DNA of 10,715 nt from Pseudomonadales bacterium (GCA_013043915.1 JABEVH010000170.1:1-10715); one strand, 5' to 3'. Positions 1 to 7,475 are shown, counted from the first letter of the stretch. The notes: generated by a model not told the origin, from the sequence alone. A program made the numbers and translations.

Positions 1-1368
1 ATCACCGAGGATGAGTTTGAAGCCTTGCTTGATCAGCTACATGGTGAAGGCAAGGCTCCTGTGATAGCTGCAGCTGCCCATGTCGCCGAAACTAAGCCCG
101 TCCCTGCGGCAGCACCAGCGGTAGCTCGCAGTGAGGCGGCCAAGCCTGCTTTGGATGCACACGGTACGGATAAGCCTGTCAATGCTGATATGGCGCAAGA
201 AACGACAGTTCGTGTGGATACCAAGCGCCTTGATGACATCATGAATATGGTGGGCGAGCTGGTGCTGGTTCGCAACCGTTTGGTCAGGCTAGGTTTGAGT
301 CATGCCGATGAGGAAATCTCCAAAGCAGTTGCCAATTTAGATGTTGTGACCGCTGATTTGCAGATGGCTGTCATGAAAACCCGCATGCAGCCGATTAAGA
401 AAGTCTTTGGGCGTTTTCCCCGAGTGGTGCGGGATCTTGCGCGTAACCTGAAAAAAGAAGTCGAACTCGAACTGGTGGGTGAAGAAACAGATCTGGATAA
501 AAATCTGGTTGAGGCTCTGGCCGATCCCTTGGTGCATCTGGTCAGAAATGCCGTGGATCATGGTATTGAAGCACCTGCCGTGCGAGAAGCACGAGGCAAG
601 TCGCGTGTCGGTCGTATCGTTTTATCGGCGCAGCAAGAAGGGGATCATATTGTCTTGTCCATCTCTGATGATGGTGCAGGCATGGATCCTGATCGGCTGA
701 GGGCCAAAGCTGTAGAAAAAGGCTTGCTGGATGAAGATAATGCTGCACGCCTTTCAGACAGCGAAGCTTTTAATCTGATATTTCATCCGGGTTTTTCGAC
801 TAAGGATGAAATATCAGATGTCTCCGGCCGTGGTGTCGGCATGGATGTTGTCAAGACCAAGATAGCTCAGCTCAATGGCACGATTGATGTGCGTTCTGTC
901 AAAGATCAGGGATCATTGATTGCTATCAAAGTGCCGTTGACACTGGCTATCATGCCCACCTTGATGATTATGCTAGGTCATCAAACCTTTGCCTTGCCAC
1001 TGGTCTCGGTCAACGAAATATTTCACATGGATGTATCCAAAAAGAATGTGGTCGATGGTCAGGATGTCATCGTCGTGCGCGAAAAAGCACTGCCTCTTTT
1101 TTACTTAAAGAGATGGCTGATTGCAGATGCCTGGGGGCAGCCTCCGTCAACTGACAATGCACATGTGGTTATCGTGACGGTGGGAACCAAGAAAGTGGGC
1201 TTTGTGGTGGACCAACTGATTGGCCAGGAAGAAGTGGTGATCAAGCCACTGGGTACCATGTTGCAAGGCACGCCAGGCATCGCCGGCGCGACTATTACCG
1301 GTGATGGCAGGATTGCCATGATACTGGATGTGCCCAGTATGCTTAAGCACTACGCCAACCGCATTTGA
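1..1368 (+). CDS. cheA: Chemotaxis histidine kinase CheA, C-terminal part (5' end outside window)
   Basis: CheA autophosphorylates and passes phosphate to CheY and CheB within the receptor array at the cell pole. The frame is open from base 1, so the start and the HPt (P1) domain lie upstream; a TTG at 25 is only internal. Visible order, numbered from base 1: an Ala/Pro-rich linker (about 15-65); the P3 dimerisation helices, including NMVGELVLVRNRL (about 66-130); the P4 HATPase domain with N box HLVRNAVDHGIE (179-190), G1 box DDGAGMD (223-229) and the G/F-box stretch from GFSTKDE to GRGVGMDVV (264-284); then a CheW-like P5 domain from about 315 to the end. All ATP-binding motifs look intact. 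The stop is followed nine bases later by cheB, which CheA phosphorylates. Identity is secure; only the N-terminal third or so is unseen. Confidence 0.97.
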   Translation: MTEDEFEALLDQLHGEGKAPVIAAAAHVAETKPVPAAAPAVARSEAAKPALDAHGTDKPVNADMAQETTVRVDTKRLDDIMNMVGELVLVRNRLVRLGLSHADEEISKAVANLDVVTADLQMAVMKTRMQPIKKVFGRFPRVVRDLARNLKKEVELELVGEETDLDKNLVEALADPLVHLVRNAVDHGIEAPAVREARGKSRVGRIVLSAQQEGDHIVLSISDDGAGMDPDRLRAKAVEKGLLDEDNAARLSDSEAFNLIFHPGFSTKDEISDVSGRGVGMDVVKTKIAQLNGTIDVRSVKDQGSLIAIKVPLTLAIMPTLMIMLGHQTFALPLVSVNEIFHMDVSKKNVVDGQDVIVVREKALPLFYLKRWLIADAWGQPPSTDNAHVVIVTVGTKKVGFVVDQLIGQEEVVIKPLGTMLQGTPGIAGATITGDGRIAMILDVPSMLKHYANRI

Positions 1369-1377
1369 GGCGAGAGC

Positions 1378-2433
1378 ATGACGGTTTCTGTATTGGTCGT
1401 AGATGATTCGGCATTTTTTCGAAGTCGTATCGTTCAACTGTTAAAGCGTAGCCCCAAGTTGCGTGTGGTGGGAGAGGCTAGCAATGGTCGAGAGGCACTG
1501 CGTTTGGCCCTCGACCTTAAGCCTGATCTGATCACGATGGATTATGAGATGCCGGTCATGGATGGCATCACGGCGATGATTGAAATCAGAAAGCAATGGC
1601 CTATTCCCGTCATTATGCTGTCTTCCCTGACGTTTGAAGGAGCCAGATTGACCATCAAAGCTCTTGAAGCAGGGGCAGCTGATTTTTTGGTAAAAAGCCA
1701 GATGGATGCCCAAATGGATGGACGTCCGCTATTGATCGAGAAAATTCTGGCCTTGGTGGCTGCAAAAAACATCGGGGTAGAAAGTAAGCAAGCTGTTCAC
1801 CACCCCGTTTCAGTCTCTGGGCCTGTACCAGCTCCCACCGTTCATACCTCGACTAAGTCCTTGGAACGCTTAAAATTGCTCGTGGTTGCTGCTTCCACAG
1901 GTGGCCCTCTGGCTATCCGGCAGGTGTTGGAAGTTCTGCCTGCAACGTTTCGTTGTCCTATCCTGGTGGTGCAACATATGCCTGAACGCTTTACCCAGGC
2001 TTTTGCCGAAAGACTGGGAGAACACTGTCGGATTGGTGTTGAGGAGGCTGAGGATGGTGTTGCCCTTAAAGCAGGGCATGCCTATGTGGCGCCAGGAGGT
2101 AAGCAATTACTGCTGGCTCAGCAAAGTGGTTTATGTGCACAGGTAGTCGCCGATCATGATGGCCGACTATACAAACCGTCTGTTGATGTCACACTAGGTT
2201 CGGCCGCTAAGGTCGTGGGGGCTGGTGTTCTGGCCTTGGTCTTGACCGGGATGGGGGATGACGGTACCCGTGGAGGAAGGCTTTTGCATGCAGCTGGTGG
2301 GATTTTATGGGTTCAGGAAGCCAGTAGCTGTGTGGTTAATGGTATGCCGCAGTCATTGCGTAATGCTGGTTTGGCGGATGAAGTCTTGACCTTAAGCGAT
2401 ATGGGTCGCCGTCTTGCGATGTTAACGCACTAG
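1378..2433 (+). CDS. cheB: Protein-glutamate methylesterase / glutamine deamidase CheB
   Basis: CheB removes methyl groups from chemoreceptor glutamates and deamidates glutamines, resetting receptor sensitivity in the cytoplasm. The 351-residue length is normal for the family. An N-terminal receiver domain (1 to about 120) has the acidic pair D9-D10, phospho-acceptor D55 in MDYEMPVMDG, the SS switch region near 80 and a conserved K in DFLVK. A linker of about 40 residues follows, rich in Pro, Val and Ser. The C-terminal methylesterase domain (about 160-350) carries S173 in AASTGGP, H200 in VQHMP and D295 in GMGDDG, which I infer to be the Ser-His-Asp catalytic triad. The ATG lies nine bases after the cheA stop, behind a weak GAGGCGAG ribosome site. 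It is co-transcribed with cheA and is activated by CheA-dependent phosphorylation. Confidence 0.97.
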   Translation: MTVSVLVVDDSAFFRSRIVQLLKRSPKLRVVGEASNGREALRLALDLKPDLITMDYEMPVMDGITAMIEIRKQWPIPVIMLSSLTFEGARLTIKALEAGAADFLVKSQMDAQMDGRPLLIEKILALVAAKNIGVESKQAVHHPVSVSGPVPAPTVHTSTKSLERLKLLVVAASTGGPLAIRQVLEVLPATFRCPILVVQHMPERFTQAFAERLGEHCRIGVEEAEDGVALKAGHAYVAPGGKQLLLAQQSGLCAQVVADHDGRLYKPSVDVTLGSAAKVVGAGVLALVLTGMGDDGTRGGRLLHAAGGILWVQEASSCVVNGMPQSLRNAGLADEVLTLSDMGRRLAMLTH

Positions 2434-2447
2434 GGGAGTTATCGCAC

Positions 2448-3203
2448 GTGGATATGCTCAGTATTGTAGGCGTAGTACTAGCGCTGGGCGCAATACTTGG
2501 CGGTAATTTTATCGAAGGTGGACGCTTGGCGTCGCTGGCTAACTTGCCTGCTTTCCTGATAGTCATAGGAGGTACTCTGGGTGCTGCTGCCTTGCAGACT
2601 CCCTTAATCATTCTGCGTCGGTCACTTGTGGTTTTGTCATGGGTGTTTTTTCCTCCCAACACGTCGTTGGGGGCGGCTTTGGATGAGGTTCTGCTGTGGA
2701 GCAATATCGCTCGCCGTGATGGCTTATTGGGCTTGGAGCCGGTAGCTGATCAGCAAACAGACAGGTTTTTGCGTACGGGATTACAGTTGCTGGTGGACGG
2801 AAGTGAACCGGCTGCCATTCGCGATGTACTCGAAACCGATATTTATGCTCGTCAGGATGCAGACATGGCGGCGGCTGGTGTGTTTGAGGCTATGGGGGGC
2901 TATGCTCCTACCATAGGCATTCTGGGGGCTGTGATGGGACTCATCCATGTGATGAGCCATTTGGCAGATCCCTCCAAACTGGGTGCTGGTATAGCGACTG
3001 CTTTTGTCGCAACCATATACGGTGTGGGCACCGCCAATCTGATTTTTTTACCTGTTGCTGCAAAAATTAAAAGTCAGGTCTTACGTCAGGCGCATCGTAA
3101 AGAGATGTTGATGGAAGGTCTGATTGCCATTGCTGATGGTGAAAACCCACGCAATATCGAGTTACGCCTGCAGTCCTTTGTCAGTTCTGAGATCTCATTG
3201 TGA
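2448..3203 (+). CDS. motC: Flagellar motor stator protein MotC (MotA-like proton channel subunit)
   Basis: This inner-membrane subunit of the second, MotC/MotD-type stator couples proton flow to flagellar rotation. At 251 residues it is shorter than enteric MotA and matches the MotC type. Four membrane segments are visible at about 3-22, 32-50, 152-172 and 178-203, with the cytoplasmic power-loop domain between the second and third. P154 in GYAPTIGILG and P202 in IFLPVAAKI match the two conserved prolines of MotA near the proton path. The GTG start at 2448 is chosen because GGGGAG at 2433-2438 is well spaced from it and the N-terminus MDMLSIVG fits the family; an ATG two codons later is the alternative. 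The stop overlaps the motD start by four bases, suggesting translational coupling and matched expression of the two partners. Confidence 0.93.
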   Translation: MDMLSIVGVVLALGAILGGNFIEGGRLASLANLPAFLIVIGGTLGAAALQTPLIILRRSLVVLSWVFFPPNTSLGAALDEVLLWSNIARRDGLLGLEPVADQQTDRFLRTGLQLLVDGSEPAAIRDVLETDIYARQDADMAAAGVFEAMGGYAPTIGILGAVMGLIHVMSHLADPSKLGAGIATAFVATIYGVGTANLIFLPVAAKIKSQVLRQAHRKEMLMEGLIAIADGENPRNIELRLQSFVSSEISL

Positions 3204-3940
3204 AGCGTCGTAGTGAGCATTCACATGTCAACCATGAACGTTGGCTAGTTTCTTATGCTGATTTTATTACGCTGTTATTTGCATTCTTTGTGGTTATGTA
3301 TGCTATTTCATCGGTCAATGAAGGCAAGTACAAAGTATTGTCATCGACCCTGAAAAATGTCTTTGATACAGCCCCCGCTTCGAGTAAACCCATAGCATTG
3401 CTGCATGGTTCAGCATCATCAAGTCAGGACTCAACGCAAAAGGATGTGAGTGATGAGCAGCGTCGGGTACTGGTACAGATCAAACTGGATATGGTCTCGG
3501 CACTTAAAAATGAAATGGCCCAGCATAAAGTCAATATCGTCGATCATAAGGACTGGTTGGATATAGATATTCAAAGTGAATTGCTGTTTTCCAGCGGCAG
3601 TGCAGTCCTCAGTGATGCAGCGCTAACGACACTGACGAAAATTTCACAGGTTCTGGCGCGTTATCCCAATGCTGTACGCATTCAGGGTTATACGGATAAT
3701 GTACCTATTGTCAGCAGTATTTATCCTAGCAACTGGGAACTCTCTGCAGCGAGAGCTGTGTCGGTATTGAGGCTTTTTATTGAGCAAGGTGTGGATCCTG
3801 CACGAATGGCTGCAGTTGCCTATGGAGAGTTCCAACCTTTGGCCGATAACACTACTGAGGCGGGTCGTCAGCGCAATCGCAGGGTGATGGTAGCTATCTC
3901 CAAATCTGCATCGGGACCGACATCGCCGTTTGAACCCTGA
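3200..3940 (+). CDS. motD: Flagellar motor stator protein MotD (MotB-like, OmpA-type peptidoglycan anchor)
   Basis: This is the partner of MotC, which anchors the stator to peptidoglycan and supplies the proton-accepting aspartate. A short basic cytoplasmic N-terminus is followed by one membrane helix (about 18-40) carrying D21 in WLVSYADFITLLF, the counterpart of the essential MotB Asp32. A periplasmic linker (about 41-118) includes a Ser-rich stretch, and the C-terminal OmpA-like domain (about 119-235) shows GYTDNVPI (163-170), NWELSAARA and RNRRV. The GTG start overlaps the motC TGA (GTGA). At 246 residues it is, as I recall, shorter than Pseudomonas MotD, the difference probably lying in the linker. 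The NHERWLVSYADF signature distinguishes it from classical MotB and supports the MotD assignment. Confidence 0.93.
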   Translation: MKRRSEHSHVNHERWLVSYADFITLLFAFFVVMYAISSVNEGKYKVLSSTLKNVFDTAPASSKPIALLHGSASSSQDSTQKDVSDEQRRVLVQIKLDMVSALKNEMAQHKVNIVDHKDWLDIDIQSELLFSSGSAVLSDAALTTLTKISQVLARYPNAVRIQGYTDNVPIVSSIYPSNWELSAARAVSVLRLFIEQGVDPARMAAVAYGEFQPLADNTTEAGRQRNRRVMVAISKSASGPTSPFEP

Positions 3941-3970
3941 TGGCATTGTGATGTTTTCTGGAAGTCGAGT

Positions 3971-4738
3971 ATGCGTAAATGGACCGTGGCCAACCAGAAA
4001 GGTGGTGTGGGAAAAACCACCACTGTAATCACCTTGGCGGGCCTCTTGGCTGAACAGGGGCGGCGGGTGTTGATGGTTGATATGGACCCGCAGTCGTCAC
4101 TAACCCATTATTTTGCGCGGTCCTTGGGTGAACGTGCTGATATTTATGACTTGTTTAAGGATAGGGCTACCCTGAATCGTGGGACTGTTGAGGCAGCTAT
4201 ACAGGAATTGCCCTTTGCAGGGTTGTCCTTGCTGGCTTCAAGTCCCTTGCTGGCGACGGTTGAGAAAATGGGTACAGCACAAAGTGGCATGGGGCGAGTG
4301 TTGAGCGAAGCCTTGCAACGGGTGGCTGATACTTATGATGATGTACTGATTGATACTTCACCTACCTTAGGTGTGCTGTTGGTCAATGCTATTGCCGCCG
4401 CTGATTTGCTTATTTTGCCGGTACAGACCGAGTTCTTGGCACTTAAAGGTCTGGAGCGTATGATGAGAACTCTGGTGATGATTGCACGTTCGCAGCAACG
4501 AGAGGTTCCTTATGTGATTGTACCTACCATGTATGATCGCAGAACTTCAGCATCGCAACAGTGCCTGAAATCGTTGCAGCAGCAGTTTGCAGGCGCATTG
4601 GCCAGTCAGGTCATTGTGGTTGATACCAAGTTCAGGGATGCCAGCCAAGCAGGTGTCCCACTGTCGTTGTTTGTCCAGGAAAGCAGGGGACTTGATGCTT
4701 ATCGCAAGCTATTGCATGACCGTCTGGAGGTCAAGTGA
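3971..4738 (+). CDS. ParA/Soj-family ATPase of the chemotaxis cluster (ParC-like)
   Basis: This is a cytoplasmic deviant-Walker ATPase of the ParA/MinD superfamily. The deviant Walker A motif KGGVGKTT is at 10-17 with signature lysine K10 and catalytic K15; the A' motif VDMDPQSS begins at 36; and the Walker B-like stretch DDVLIDTSPTLG has D128. No N-terminal helix-turn-helix is present, so it is the short type (255 residues). Its place between motD and two CheW-domain genes, not beside a parB, points to the cluster-encoded ParA called ParC in Vibrio, which positions chemotaxis arrays at the pole and helps their inheritance. That role is inferred from family and context. A plausible ribosome site GGAAG (3960-3964) sits six bases before the ATG. 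Plasmid or chromosome partition is the less likely alternative. Confidence 0.92.
   Translation: MRKWTVANQKGGVGKTTTVITLAGLLAEQGRRVLMVDMDPQSSLTHYFARSLGERADIYDLFKDRATLNRGTVEAAIQELPFAGLSLLASSPLLATVEKMGTAQSGMGRVLSEALQRVADTYDDVLIDTSPTLGVLLVNAIAAADLLILPVQTEFLALKGLERMMRTLVMIARSQQREVPYVIVPTMYDRRTSASQQCLKSLQQQFAGALASQVIVVDTKFRDASQAGVPLSLFVQESRGLDAYRKLLHDRLEVK
4725..4730 (+). promoter_or_regulatory. Shine-Dalgarno sequence fixing the ParP-like start
   Basis: TGGAGG lies seven bases before the ATG at 4738 but only four before the GTG at 4735. The ATG is therefore the better start, and the parA stop and the next start form a TGATG overlap. Confidence 0.6.
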
Positions 4739-5382
4739 TGTCGGTGCATGAGAGGTTCTGGACCGAGTCTGCCCTGCAGGTGGAGTTGGTGGCCTATCTG
4801 GATGATCTGCTGGCGCCGGCTAAACCTAAGTCAGATCTTTCTGTTGTTCAAAAAGTTTCGCAGAAGGTCGACGTCGTCGAGATGAATTCGACACACCTGC
4901 CGGATATCAGCAAACCAACTACACTTATTGAAACCAATATATCGGTTCAGCCCCCACCAACACGAACGTCACTGGCGCAGTTAACGCAACTGGCTTGTCT
5001 ATACATCGTCTGTGAAGGGGTGAGGTATGCCTTGCCGCTGATACAGTTGGGCAGGATATTCCGCGCTGATATAAAACTAACGCCCATGGTTGGCCAGCAA
5101 GCTTGGCAGTTGGGCTTGCTGGCAGCTGATCAGGTATTGCAGGCGGTCAATCTTCATTATGTATTGACCGGGGGTCAGGGGGCAGCACCTCGTTATTATG
5201 TATCGGTAGCGGGGAGTTGTCGTGTCTTGGGGTGTGAGGCCATACTGCATAGTGAAAGACTGACACAAGTGGCCATACGCTGGCGTCCACCGGGGCCGAA
5301 GATGCCCATGATTGCTGGTATAGTACGTGAAAATCTGGTGCCTTTACTGGATTTGTCGCGACTGGAAGAATGTTTGCATTGA
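4738..5382 (+). CDS. CheW-domain protein, ParP-like array adaptor
   Basis: This 214-residue cytoplasmic protein has a C-terminal CheW-like domain (about 79-214) beginning LTQLACLYIVCEGVRYALPL and ending VPLLDLSRLEE. A variable Ser/Thr/Pro-containing linker (about 28-78) precedes it, and residues 9-25 form a probable amphipathic helix, TESALQVELVAYLDDLL. It sits between a ParA-family ATPase and the true CheW, as ParP does in Vibrio; ParP joins the array through its CheW-like domain and contacts the ParA partner through its N-terminus. The CheW-like domain is divergent and lacks the NLRG motif of the neighbouring CheW, replaced by a region around AADQVLQAV. The short N-terminal part is compatible with a docking peptide, but this is inference. 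Plain annotation would be a second CheW. Confidence 0.85.
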   Translation: MSVHERFWTESALQVELVAYLDDLLAPAKPKSDLSVVQKVSQKVDVVEMNSTHLPDISKPTTLIETNISVQPPPTRTSLAQLTQLACLYIVCEGVRYALPLIQLGRIFRADIKLTPMVGQQAWQLGLLAADQVLQAVNLHYVLTGGQGAAPRYYVSVAGSCRVLGCEAILHSERLTQVAIRWRPPGPKMPMIAGIVRENLVPLLDLSRLEECLH

Positions 5383-5405
5383 TCTATAGTTGAGTGAACC
5401 AGTTC

Positions 5406-5410
5406 AGGAG
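5406..5410 (+). promoter_or_regulatory. Shine-Dalgarno sequence fixing the CheW start
   Basis: AGGAG lies seven bases before the ATG at 5418. This supports that start over the in-frame GTG at 5394, which has no good ribosome site and would add eight residues not typical of CheW. Confidence 0.7.
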
Positions 5411-5417
5411 TCAGGGT

Positions 5418-5900
5418 ATGAATCAAGCGACGCAGAAGGCATCCACCGACGATCCCGTTCTGCAATGGGTGACATTTAGGCTGGATAATGAGACTTATGG
5501 CATCAACGTGATGCAGGTGCAGGAAGTACTGCGCTATACCAATATTGCACCGGTTCCCGGTGCCCCAAGTTATGTGCTGGGTATTATTAATCTTCGTGGT
5601 AATGTGGTTACCGTGCTTGATACGCGTCAGCGTTTTGGTCTGCAATCAGGGGATATTACCGACAATACGCGTATCGTCATCATCGAATCTGATCGCCAAG
5701 TGGTGGGTATTCTGGTCGATAGCGTGTCTGAGGTGGTTTATCTCAGACAGTCTGAGATTGAGTTGACGCCTAATGTTGGCAATGAAGACAGCTCCAAGTT
5801 TATCCAGGGCGTTTGCAATAAAAATAATGAACTACTGATTTTGGTCGATCTGAACAGACTATTGACCGATGAAGAATGGAGCGATATGGGAGGCATTTAA
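5418..5900 (+). CDS. cheW: Chemotaxis adaptor protein CheW
   Basis: CheW couples chemoreceptors to the CheA P5 domain and builds the hexagonal array. This is a single-domain protein of 160 residues, the usual length. Near the N-terminus LQWVTFRLDNETYGINV (15-31) begins the domain, QVQEVLRY follows, and INLRGNVVTVLDTRQRFGL (57-75) contains the conserved NLRGN turn. Further on VVGILVDSVSEV and FIQGVCNKNNELLILVDL complete the fold. The sequence reads as nearly the Pseudomonas-type CheW throughout. It is the last recognised chemotaxis gene of the run, 35 bases after the ParP-like gene, and no terminator is evident between it and the reductase gene downstream. Confidence 0.96.
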   Translation: MNQATQKASTDDPVLQWVTFRLDNETYGINVMQVQEVLRYTNIAPVPGAPSYVLGIINLRGNVVTVLDTRQRFGLQSGDITDNTRIVIIESDRQVVGILVDSVSEVVYLRQSEIELTPNVGNEDSSKFIQGVCNKNNELLILVDLNRLLTDEEWSDMGGI

Positions 5901-5920
5901 GCTCAGGTTAAGGGGGAGGT

Positions 5921-6961
5921 ATGAAGTACCGTTTGCTGGGTCAAACCGGTTTGTATGTGTCTGAGCTTTGCTTAGGCTGCATGACTTTTGGTAGTCAGGG
6001 TTTTTGGAAAGTGATGGGGGGGCTGGACCTGCCTGAGGTCAAGGTTTTGGTTCGGCAGGCTTTTGATGCGGGTGTCAATTTTTTTGATACAGCCAATGTA
6101 TATGCCCATGGCGAGTCTGAACGTCTGTTAGGCCAGGCTCTACGCGATCTGGGTTTGCCTAGGGATCAACTGGTTTTAGCCACCAAAGCCACTGGTATCA
6201 TGACGGACCTTCCCAATGGCCGGGGGCAGTCTCGTTACCATCTGATGCAGGAGCTTGATGCTAGCCTTAAGCGTCTTCAGGTGGATTGCATCGATCTTTA
6301 CCAGTTGCATGGTATCGATCCCCTGACACCCATCGAAGAAGCCCTGTCCACCTTGAATGACATGGTGCGTAGCGGAAAGGTCAGGTATATAGGCCTCTGC
6401 AATATGGCTGCTTGGCAAATCATGCAGGCCTTGGCGATTTCGGAAGCCAAGGGCTGGTCACACTTTGCATCGGTACAGGCCTATTATACGCTGGCCGGGC
6501 GTGATCTTGAGCGTGAACTCATTCCCTTGATTGAGCATCAGCGCTTGGGTCTTATGGTATGGAGTCCTTTGGCAGGCGGCTTGCTCTCCGGTAAGTTTAA
6601 TCGTGATGGCCAGGGCCCCGCTGGCAGTAGGCGGGCCAATTTTGATTTTCCCGTTGTCGATAGGGATAGAGCTTTTACCTGTGTCGATGCCTTGCGTCCT
6701 ATGGCTGAGCGTCGAGGTGTTTCGGTAGCGCGCATGGCGCTGGCATGGCTGCTAAGTCGTTCTGCCGTATCTTCCGTCATTATCGGTGCGCGTACGCTGG
6801 ATCAGTTGCAGGATAATCTGGCAGCGGGGGATGTGGTCTGGGAGGCTGATGAATTGGTGTTGTTGGCCAAGGTTAGTCAGTTGCCACCGGAGTATCCCGG
6901 TTGGATGCTGGAACGGCAGGCAGAATATCGGCAACAAACTCCCGTATTTTCCCATAAATAG
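5921..6961 (+). CDS. Aldo/keto reductase family protein
   Basis: This is a predicted cytosolic NAD(P)H-dependent oxidoreductase reducing aldehydes or ketones; the substrate cannot be read from sequence. The 346-residue TIM barrel shows the N-terminal signature LGQTGLYVSELCLGCMTFG and the tetrad D56 (FFDTANVY), Y61, K89 (LATKATG) and H130 (LYQLHGID). VRYIGLCNMAAWQ marks the middle of the barrel, and the C-terminal VIIGARTLDQLQDN is the usual cofactor phosphate-binding region. All catalytic residues are present. The ATG follows an excellent GGGGGAGG ribosome site. It starts 20 bases after cheW with no visible terminator or promoter between, so read-through from the chemotaxis operon is likely. 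No functional link to chemotaxis is known to me; the adjacency may be incidental. Confidence 0.93.
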   Translation: MKYRLLGQTGLYVSELCLGCMTFGSQGFWKVMGGLDLPEVKVLVRQAFDAGVNFFDTANVYAHGESERLLGQALRDLGLPRDQLVLATKATGIMTDLPNGRGQSRYHLMQELDASLKRLQVDCIDLYQLHGIDPLTPIEEALSTLNDMVRSGKVRYIGLCNMAAWQIMQALAISEAKGWSHFASVQAYYTLAGRDLERELIPLIEHQRLGLMVWSPLAGGLLSGKFNRDGQGPAGSRRANFDFPVVDRDRAFTCVDALRPMAERRGVSVARMALAWLLSRSAVSSVIIGARTLDQLQDNLAAGDVVWEADELVLLAKVSQLPPEYPGWMLERQAEYRQQTPVFSHK

Positions 6962-6979
6962 GGCGTGTCCTTGTCAACC

Positions 6980-7006
6980 TTGATGCGGTTATTTTGTTAG
7001 TATACT
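6980..7006 (+). promoter_or_regulatory. Candidate sigma70 promoter for the Met/His-rich gene
   Basis: TTGATG (6980-6985) and TATACT (7001-7006) are separated by 15 bases. The -10 element is strong, but the spacing is short. Transcription would begin near 7013, downstream of the GTG at 7011, which supports the ATG at 7041 as the true start. Confidence 0.5.
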
Positions 7007-7040
7007 ACCTGTGGTTCACATTAATCTGGAGTTAGTCATC

Positions 7041-7448
7041 ATGCATCCATCTTCTTTGCGTATCACCATGTTGTTGGCCATAAGTTTATGGGCAGGTTAC
7101 GGTCAGGCTATGACTATGGCTATGGCTATGGATGAGCATAAACCTGCTGCTTATACGGAAGATAGTACACGCCACTATGCCGATGGACGTGTCGTTAAAC
7201 ATCACGTTGAGCAAACAGTGCTGCCTGATGGATGGGTGCGTTCTGTGACGGATACCAATGCCAAGGGCCAGACCTCCAGCCGTAAAGTGACGATGCACAG
7301 GGACAAGGCGCAGCATGCCTGGTCATGCCAGATTGAGGGTGTCAGCTTTGATGGAAAACACTATGACATGCATGCCGAGGGACATGGATTCCCGCCGGAA
7401 GGCCTGATGGAGGGGCATGCCAAGGGCATGGAGATGATGGGGCATTAA
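7041..7448 (+). CDS. Small exported Met/His-rich protein of unknown function
   Basis: I do not recognise a family. The 135-residue product starts with a clear signal peptide: a charged N-region, a hydrophobic core (about 8-20, TMLLAISLWAGYG) and a likely cleavage after GQA at 23, so it should reach the periplasm or beyond. The mature part holds about ten Met and eleven His in 112 residues, concentrated at its start (MTMAMAMDEHK) and end (HYDMHAEGHG and GHAKGMEMMGH). It has a single Cys in HAWSCQIEG. Such composition suggests metal binding, copper being one possibility, but this is inference. GGAG (7028-7031) lies nine bases before the ATG. An upstream in-frame GTG (7011) was rejected because it precedes the expected transcript start. 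The gene appears monocistronic, with its own promoter and hairpins after it. Confidence 0.75.
   Translation: MHPSSLRITMLLAISLWAGYGQAMTMAMAMDEHKPAAYTEDSTRHYADGRVVKHHVEQTVLPDGWVRSVTDTNAKGQTSSRKVTMHRDKAQHAWSCQIEGVSFDGKHYDMHAEGHGFPPEGLMEGHAKGMEMMGH
7111..7128 (+). repeat. Hexanucleotide tandem repeat inside the exported-protein gene
   Basis: Three consecutive units of TGRCTA (TGACTA, TGGCTA, TGGCTA) encode alternating Met and Ala/Thr at the predicted mature N-terminus. The unit is a multiple of three, so changes in copy number would lengthen or shorten the protein without a frameshift. Confidence 0.7.
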
Positions 7449-7475
7449 TGTGTAGTTAAGAGTGAACTGCGTGAG

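Noticed and set aside
25..27. TTG at 25 as the start of a short CheA
   Set aside because: The frame is open through base 1 with conserved CheA sequence (ITEDEFEALLDQL), so the gene simply continues upstream.
2336..2704. 122-codon minus-strand ORF across cheB and motC
   Set aside because: It is a shadow of the two plus-strand genes; the product is Ser/Pro/Arg-rich and unlike a real protein.
3644..3946. 100-codon minus-strand ORF opposite the OmpA-like domain of motD
   Set aside because: It is fully antisense to a conserved domain, and its Arg/His-rich composition is typical of reverse-frame translation.
5394..5417. GTG at 5394 as the CheW start
   Set aside because: The ATG at 5418 has a well-spaced AGGAG and gives the normal 160-residue length.
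5196..5645. 149-codon minus-strand ORF across the ParP-like gene and cheW
   Set aside because: It lies antisense to two well-supported genes, spans their junction, has no ribosome site and gives a low-complexity product without family features.
7011..7040. GTG at 7011 as the start of the exported protein
   Set aside because: It sits only five bases after the candidate -10 box, upstream of the expected transcript start, and would put extra residues before an otherwise normal signal peptide.
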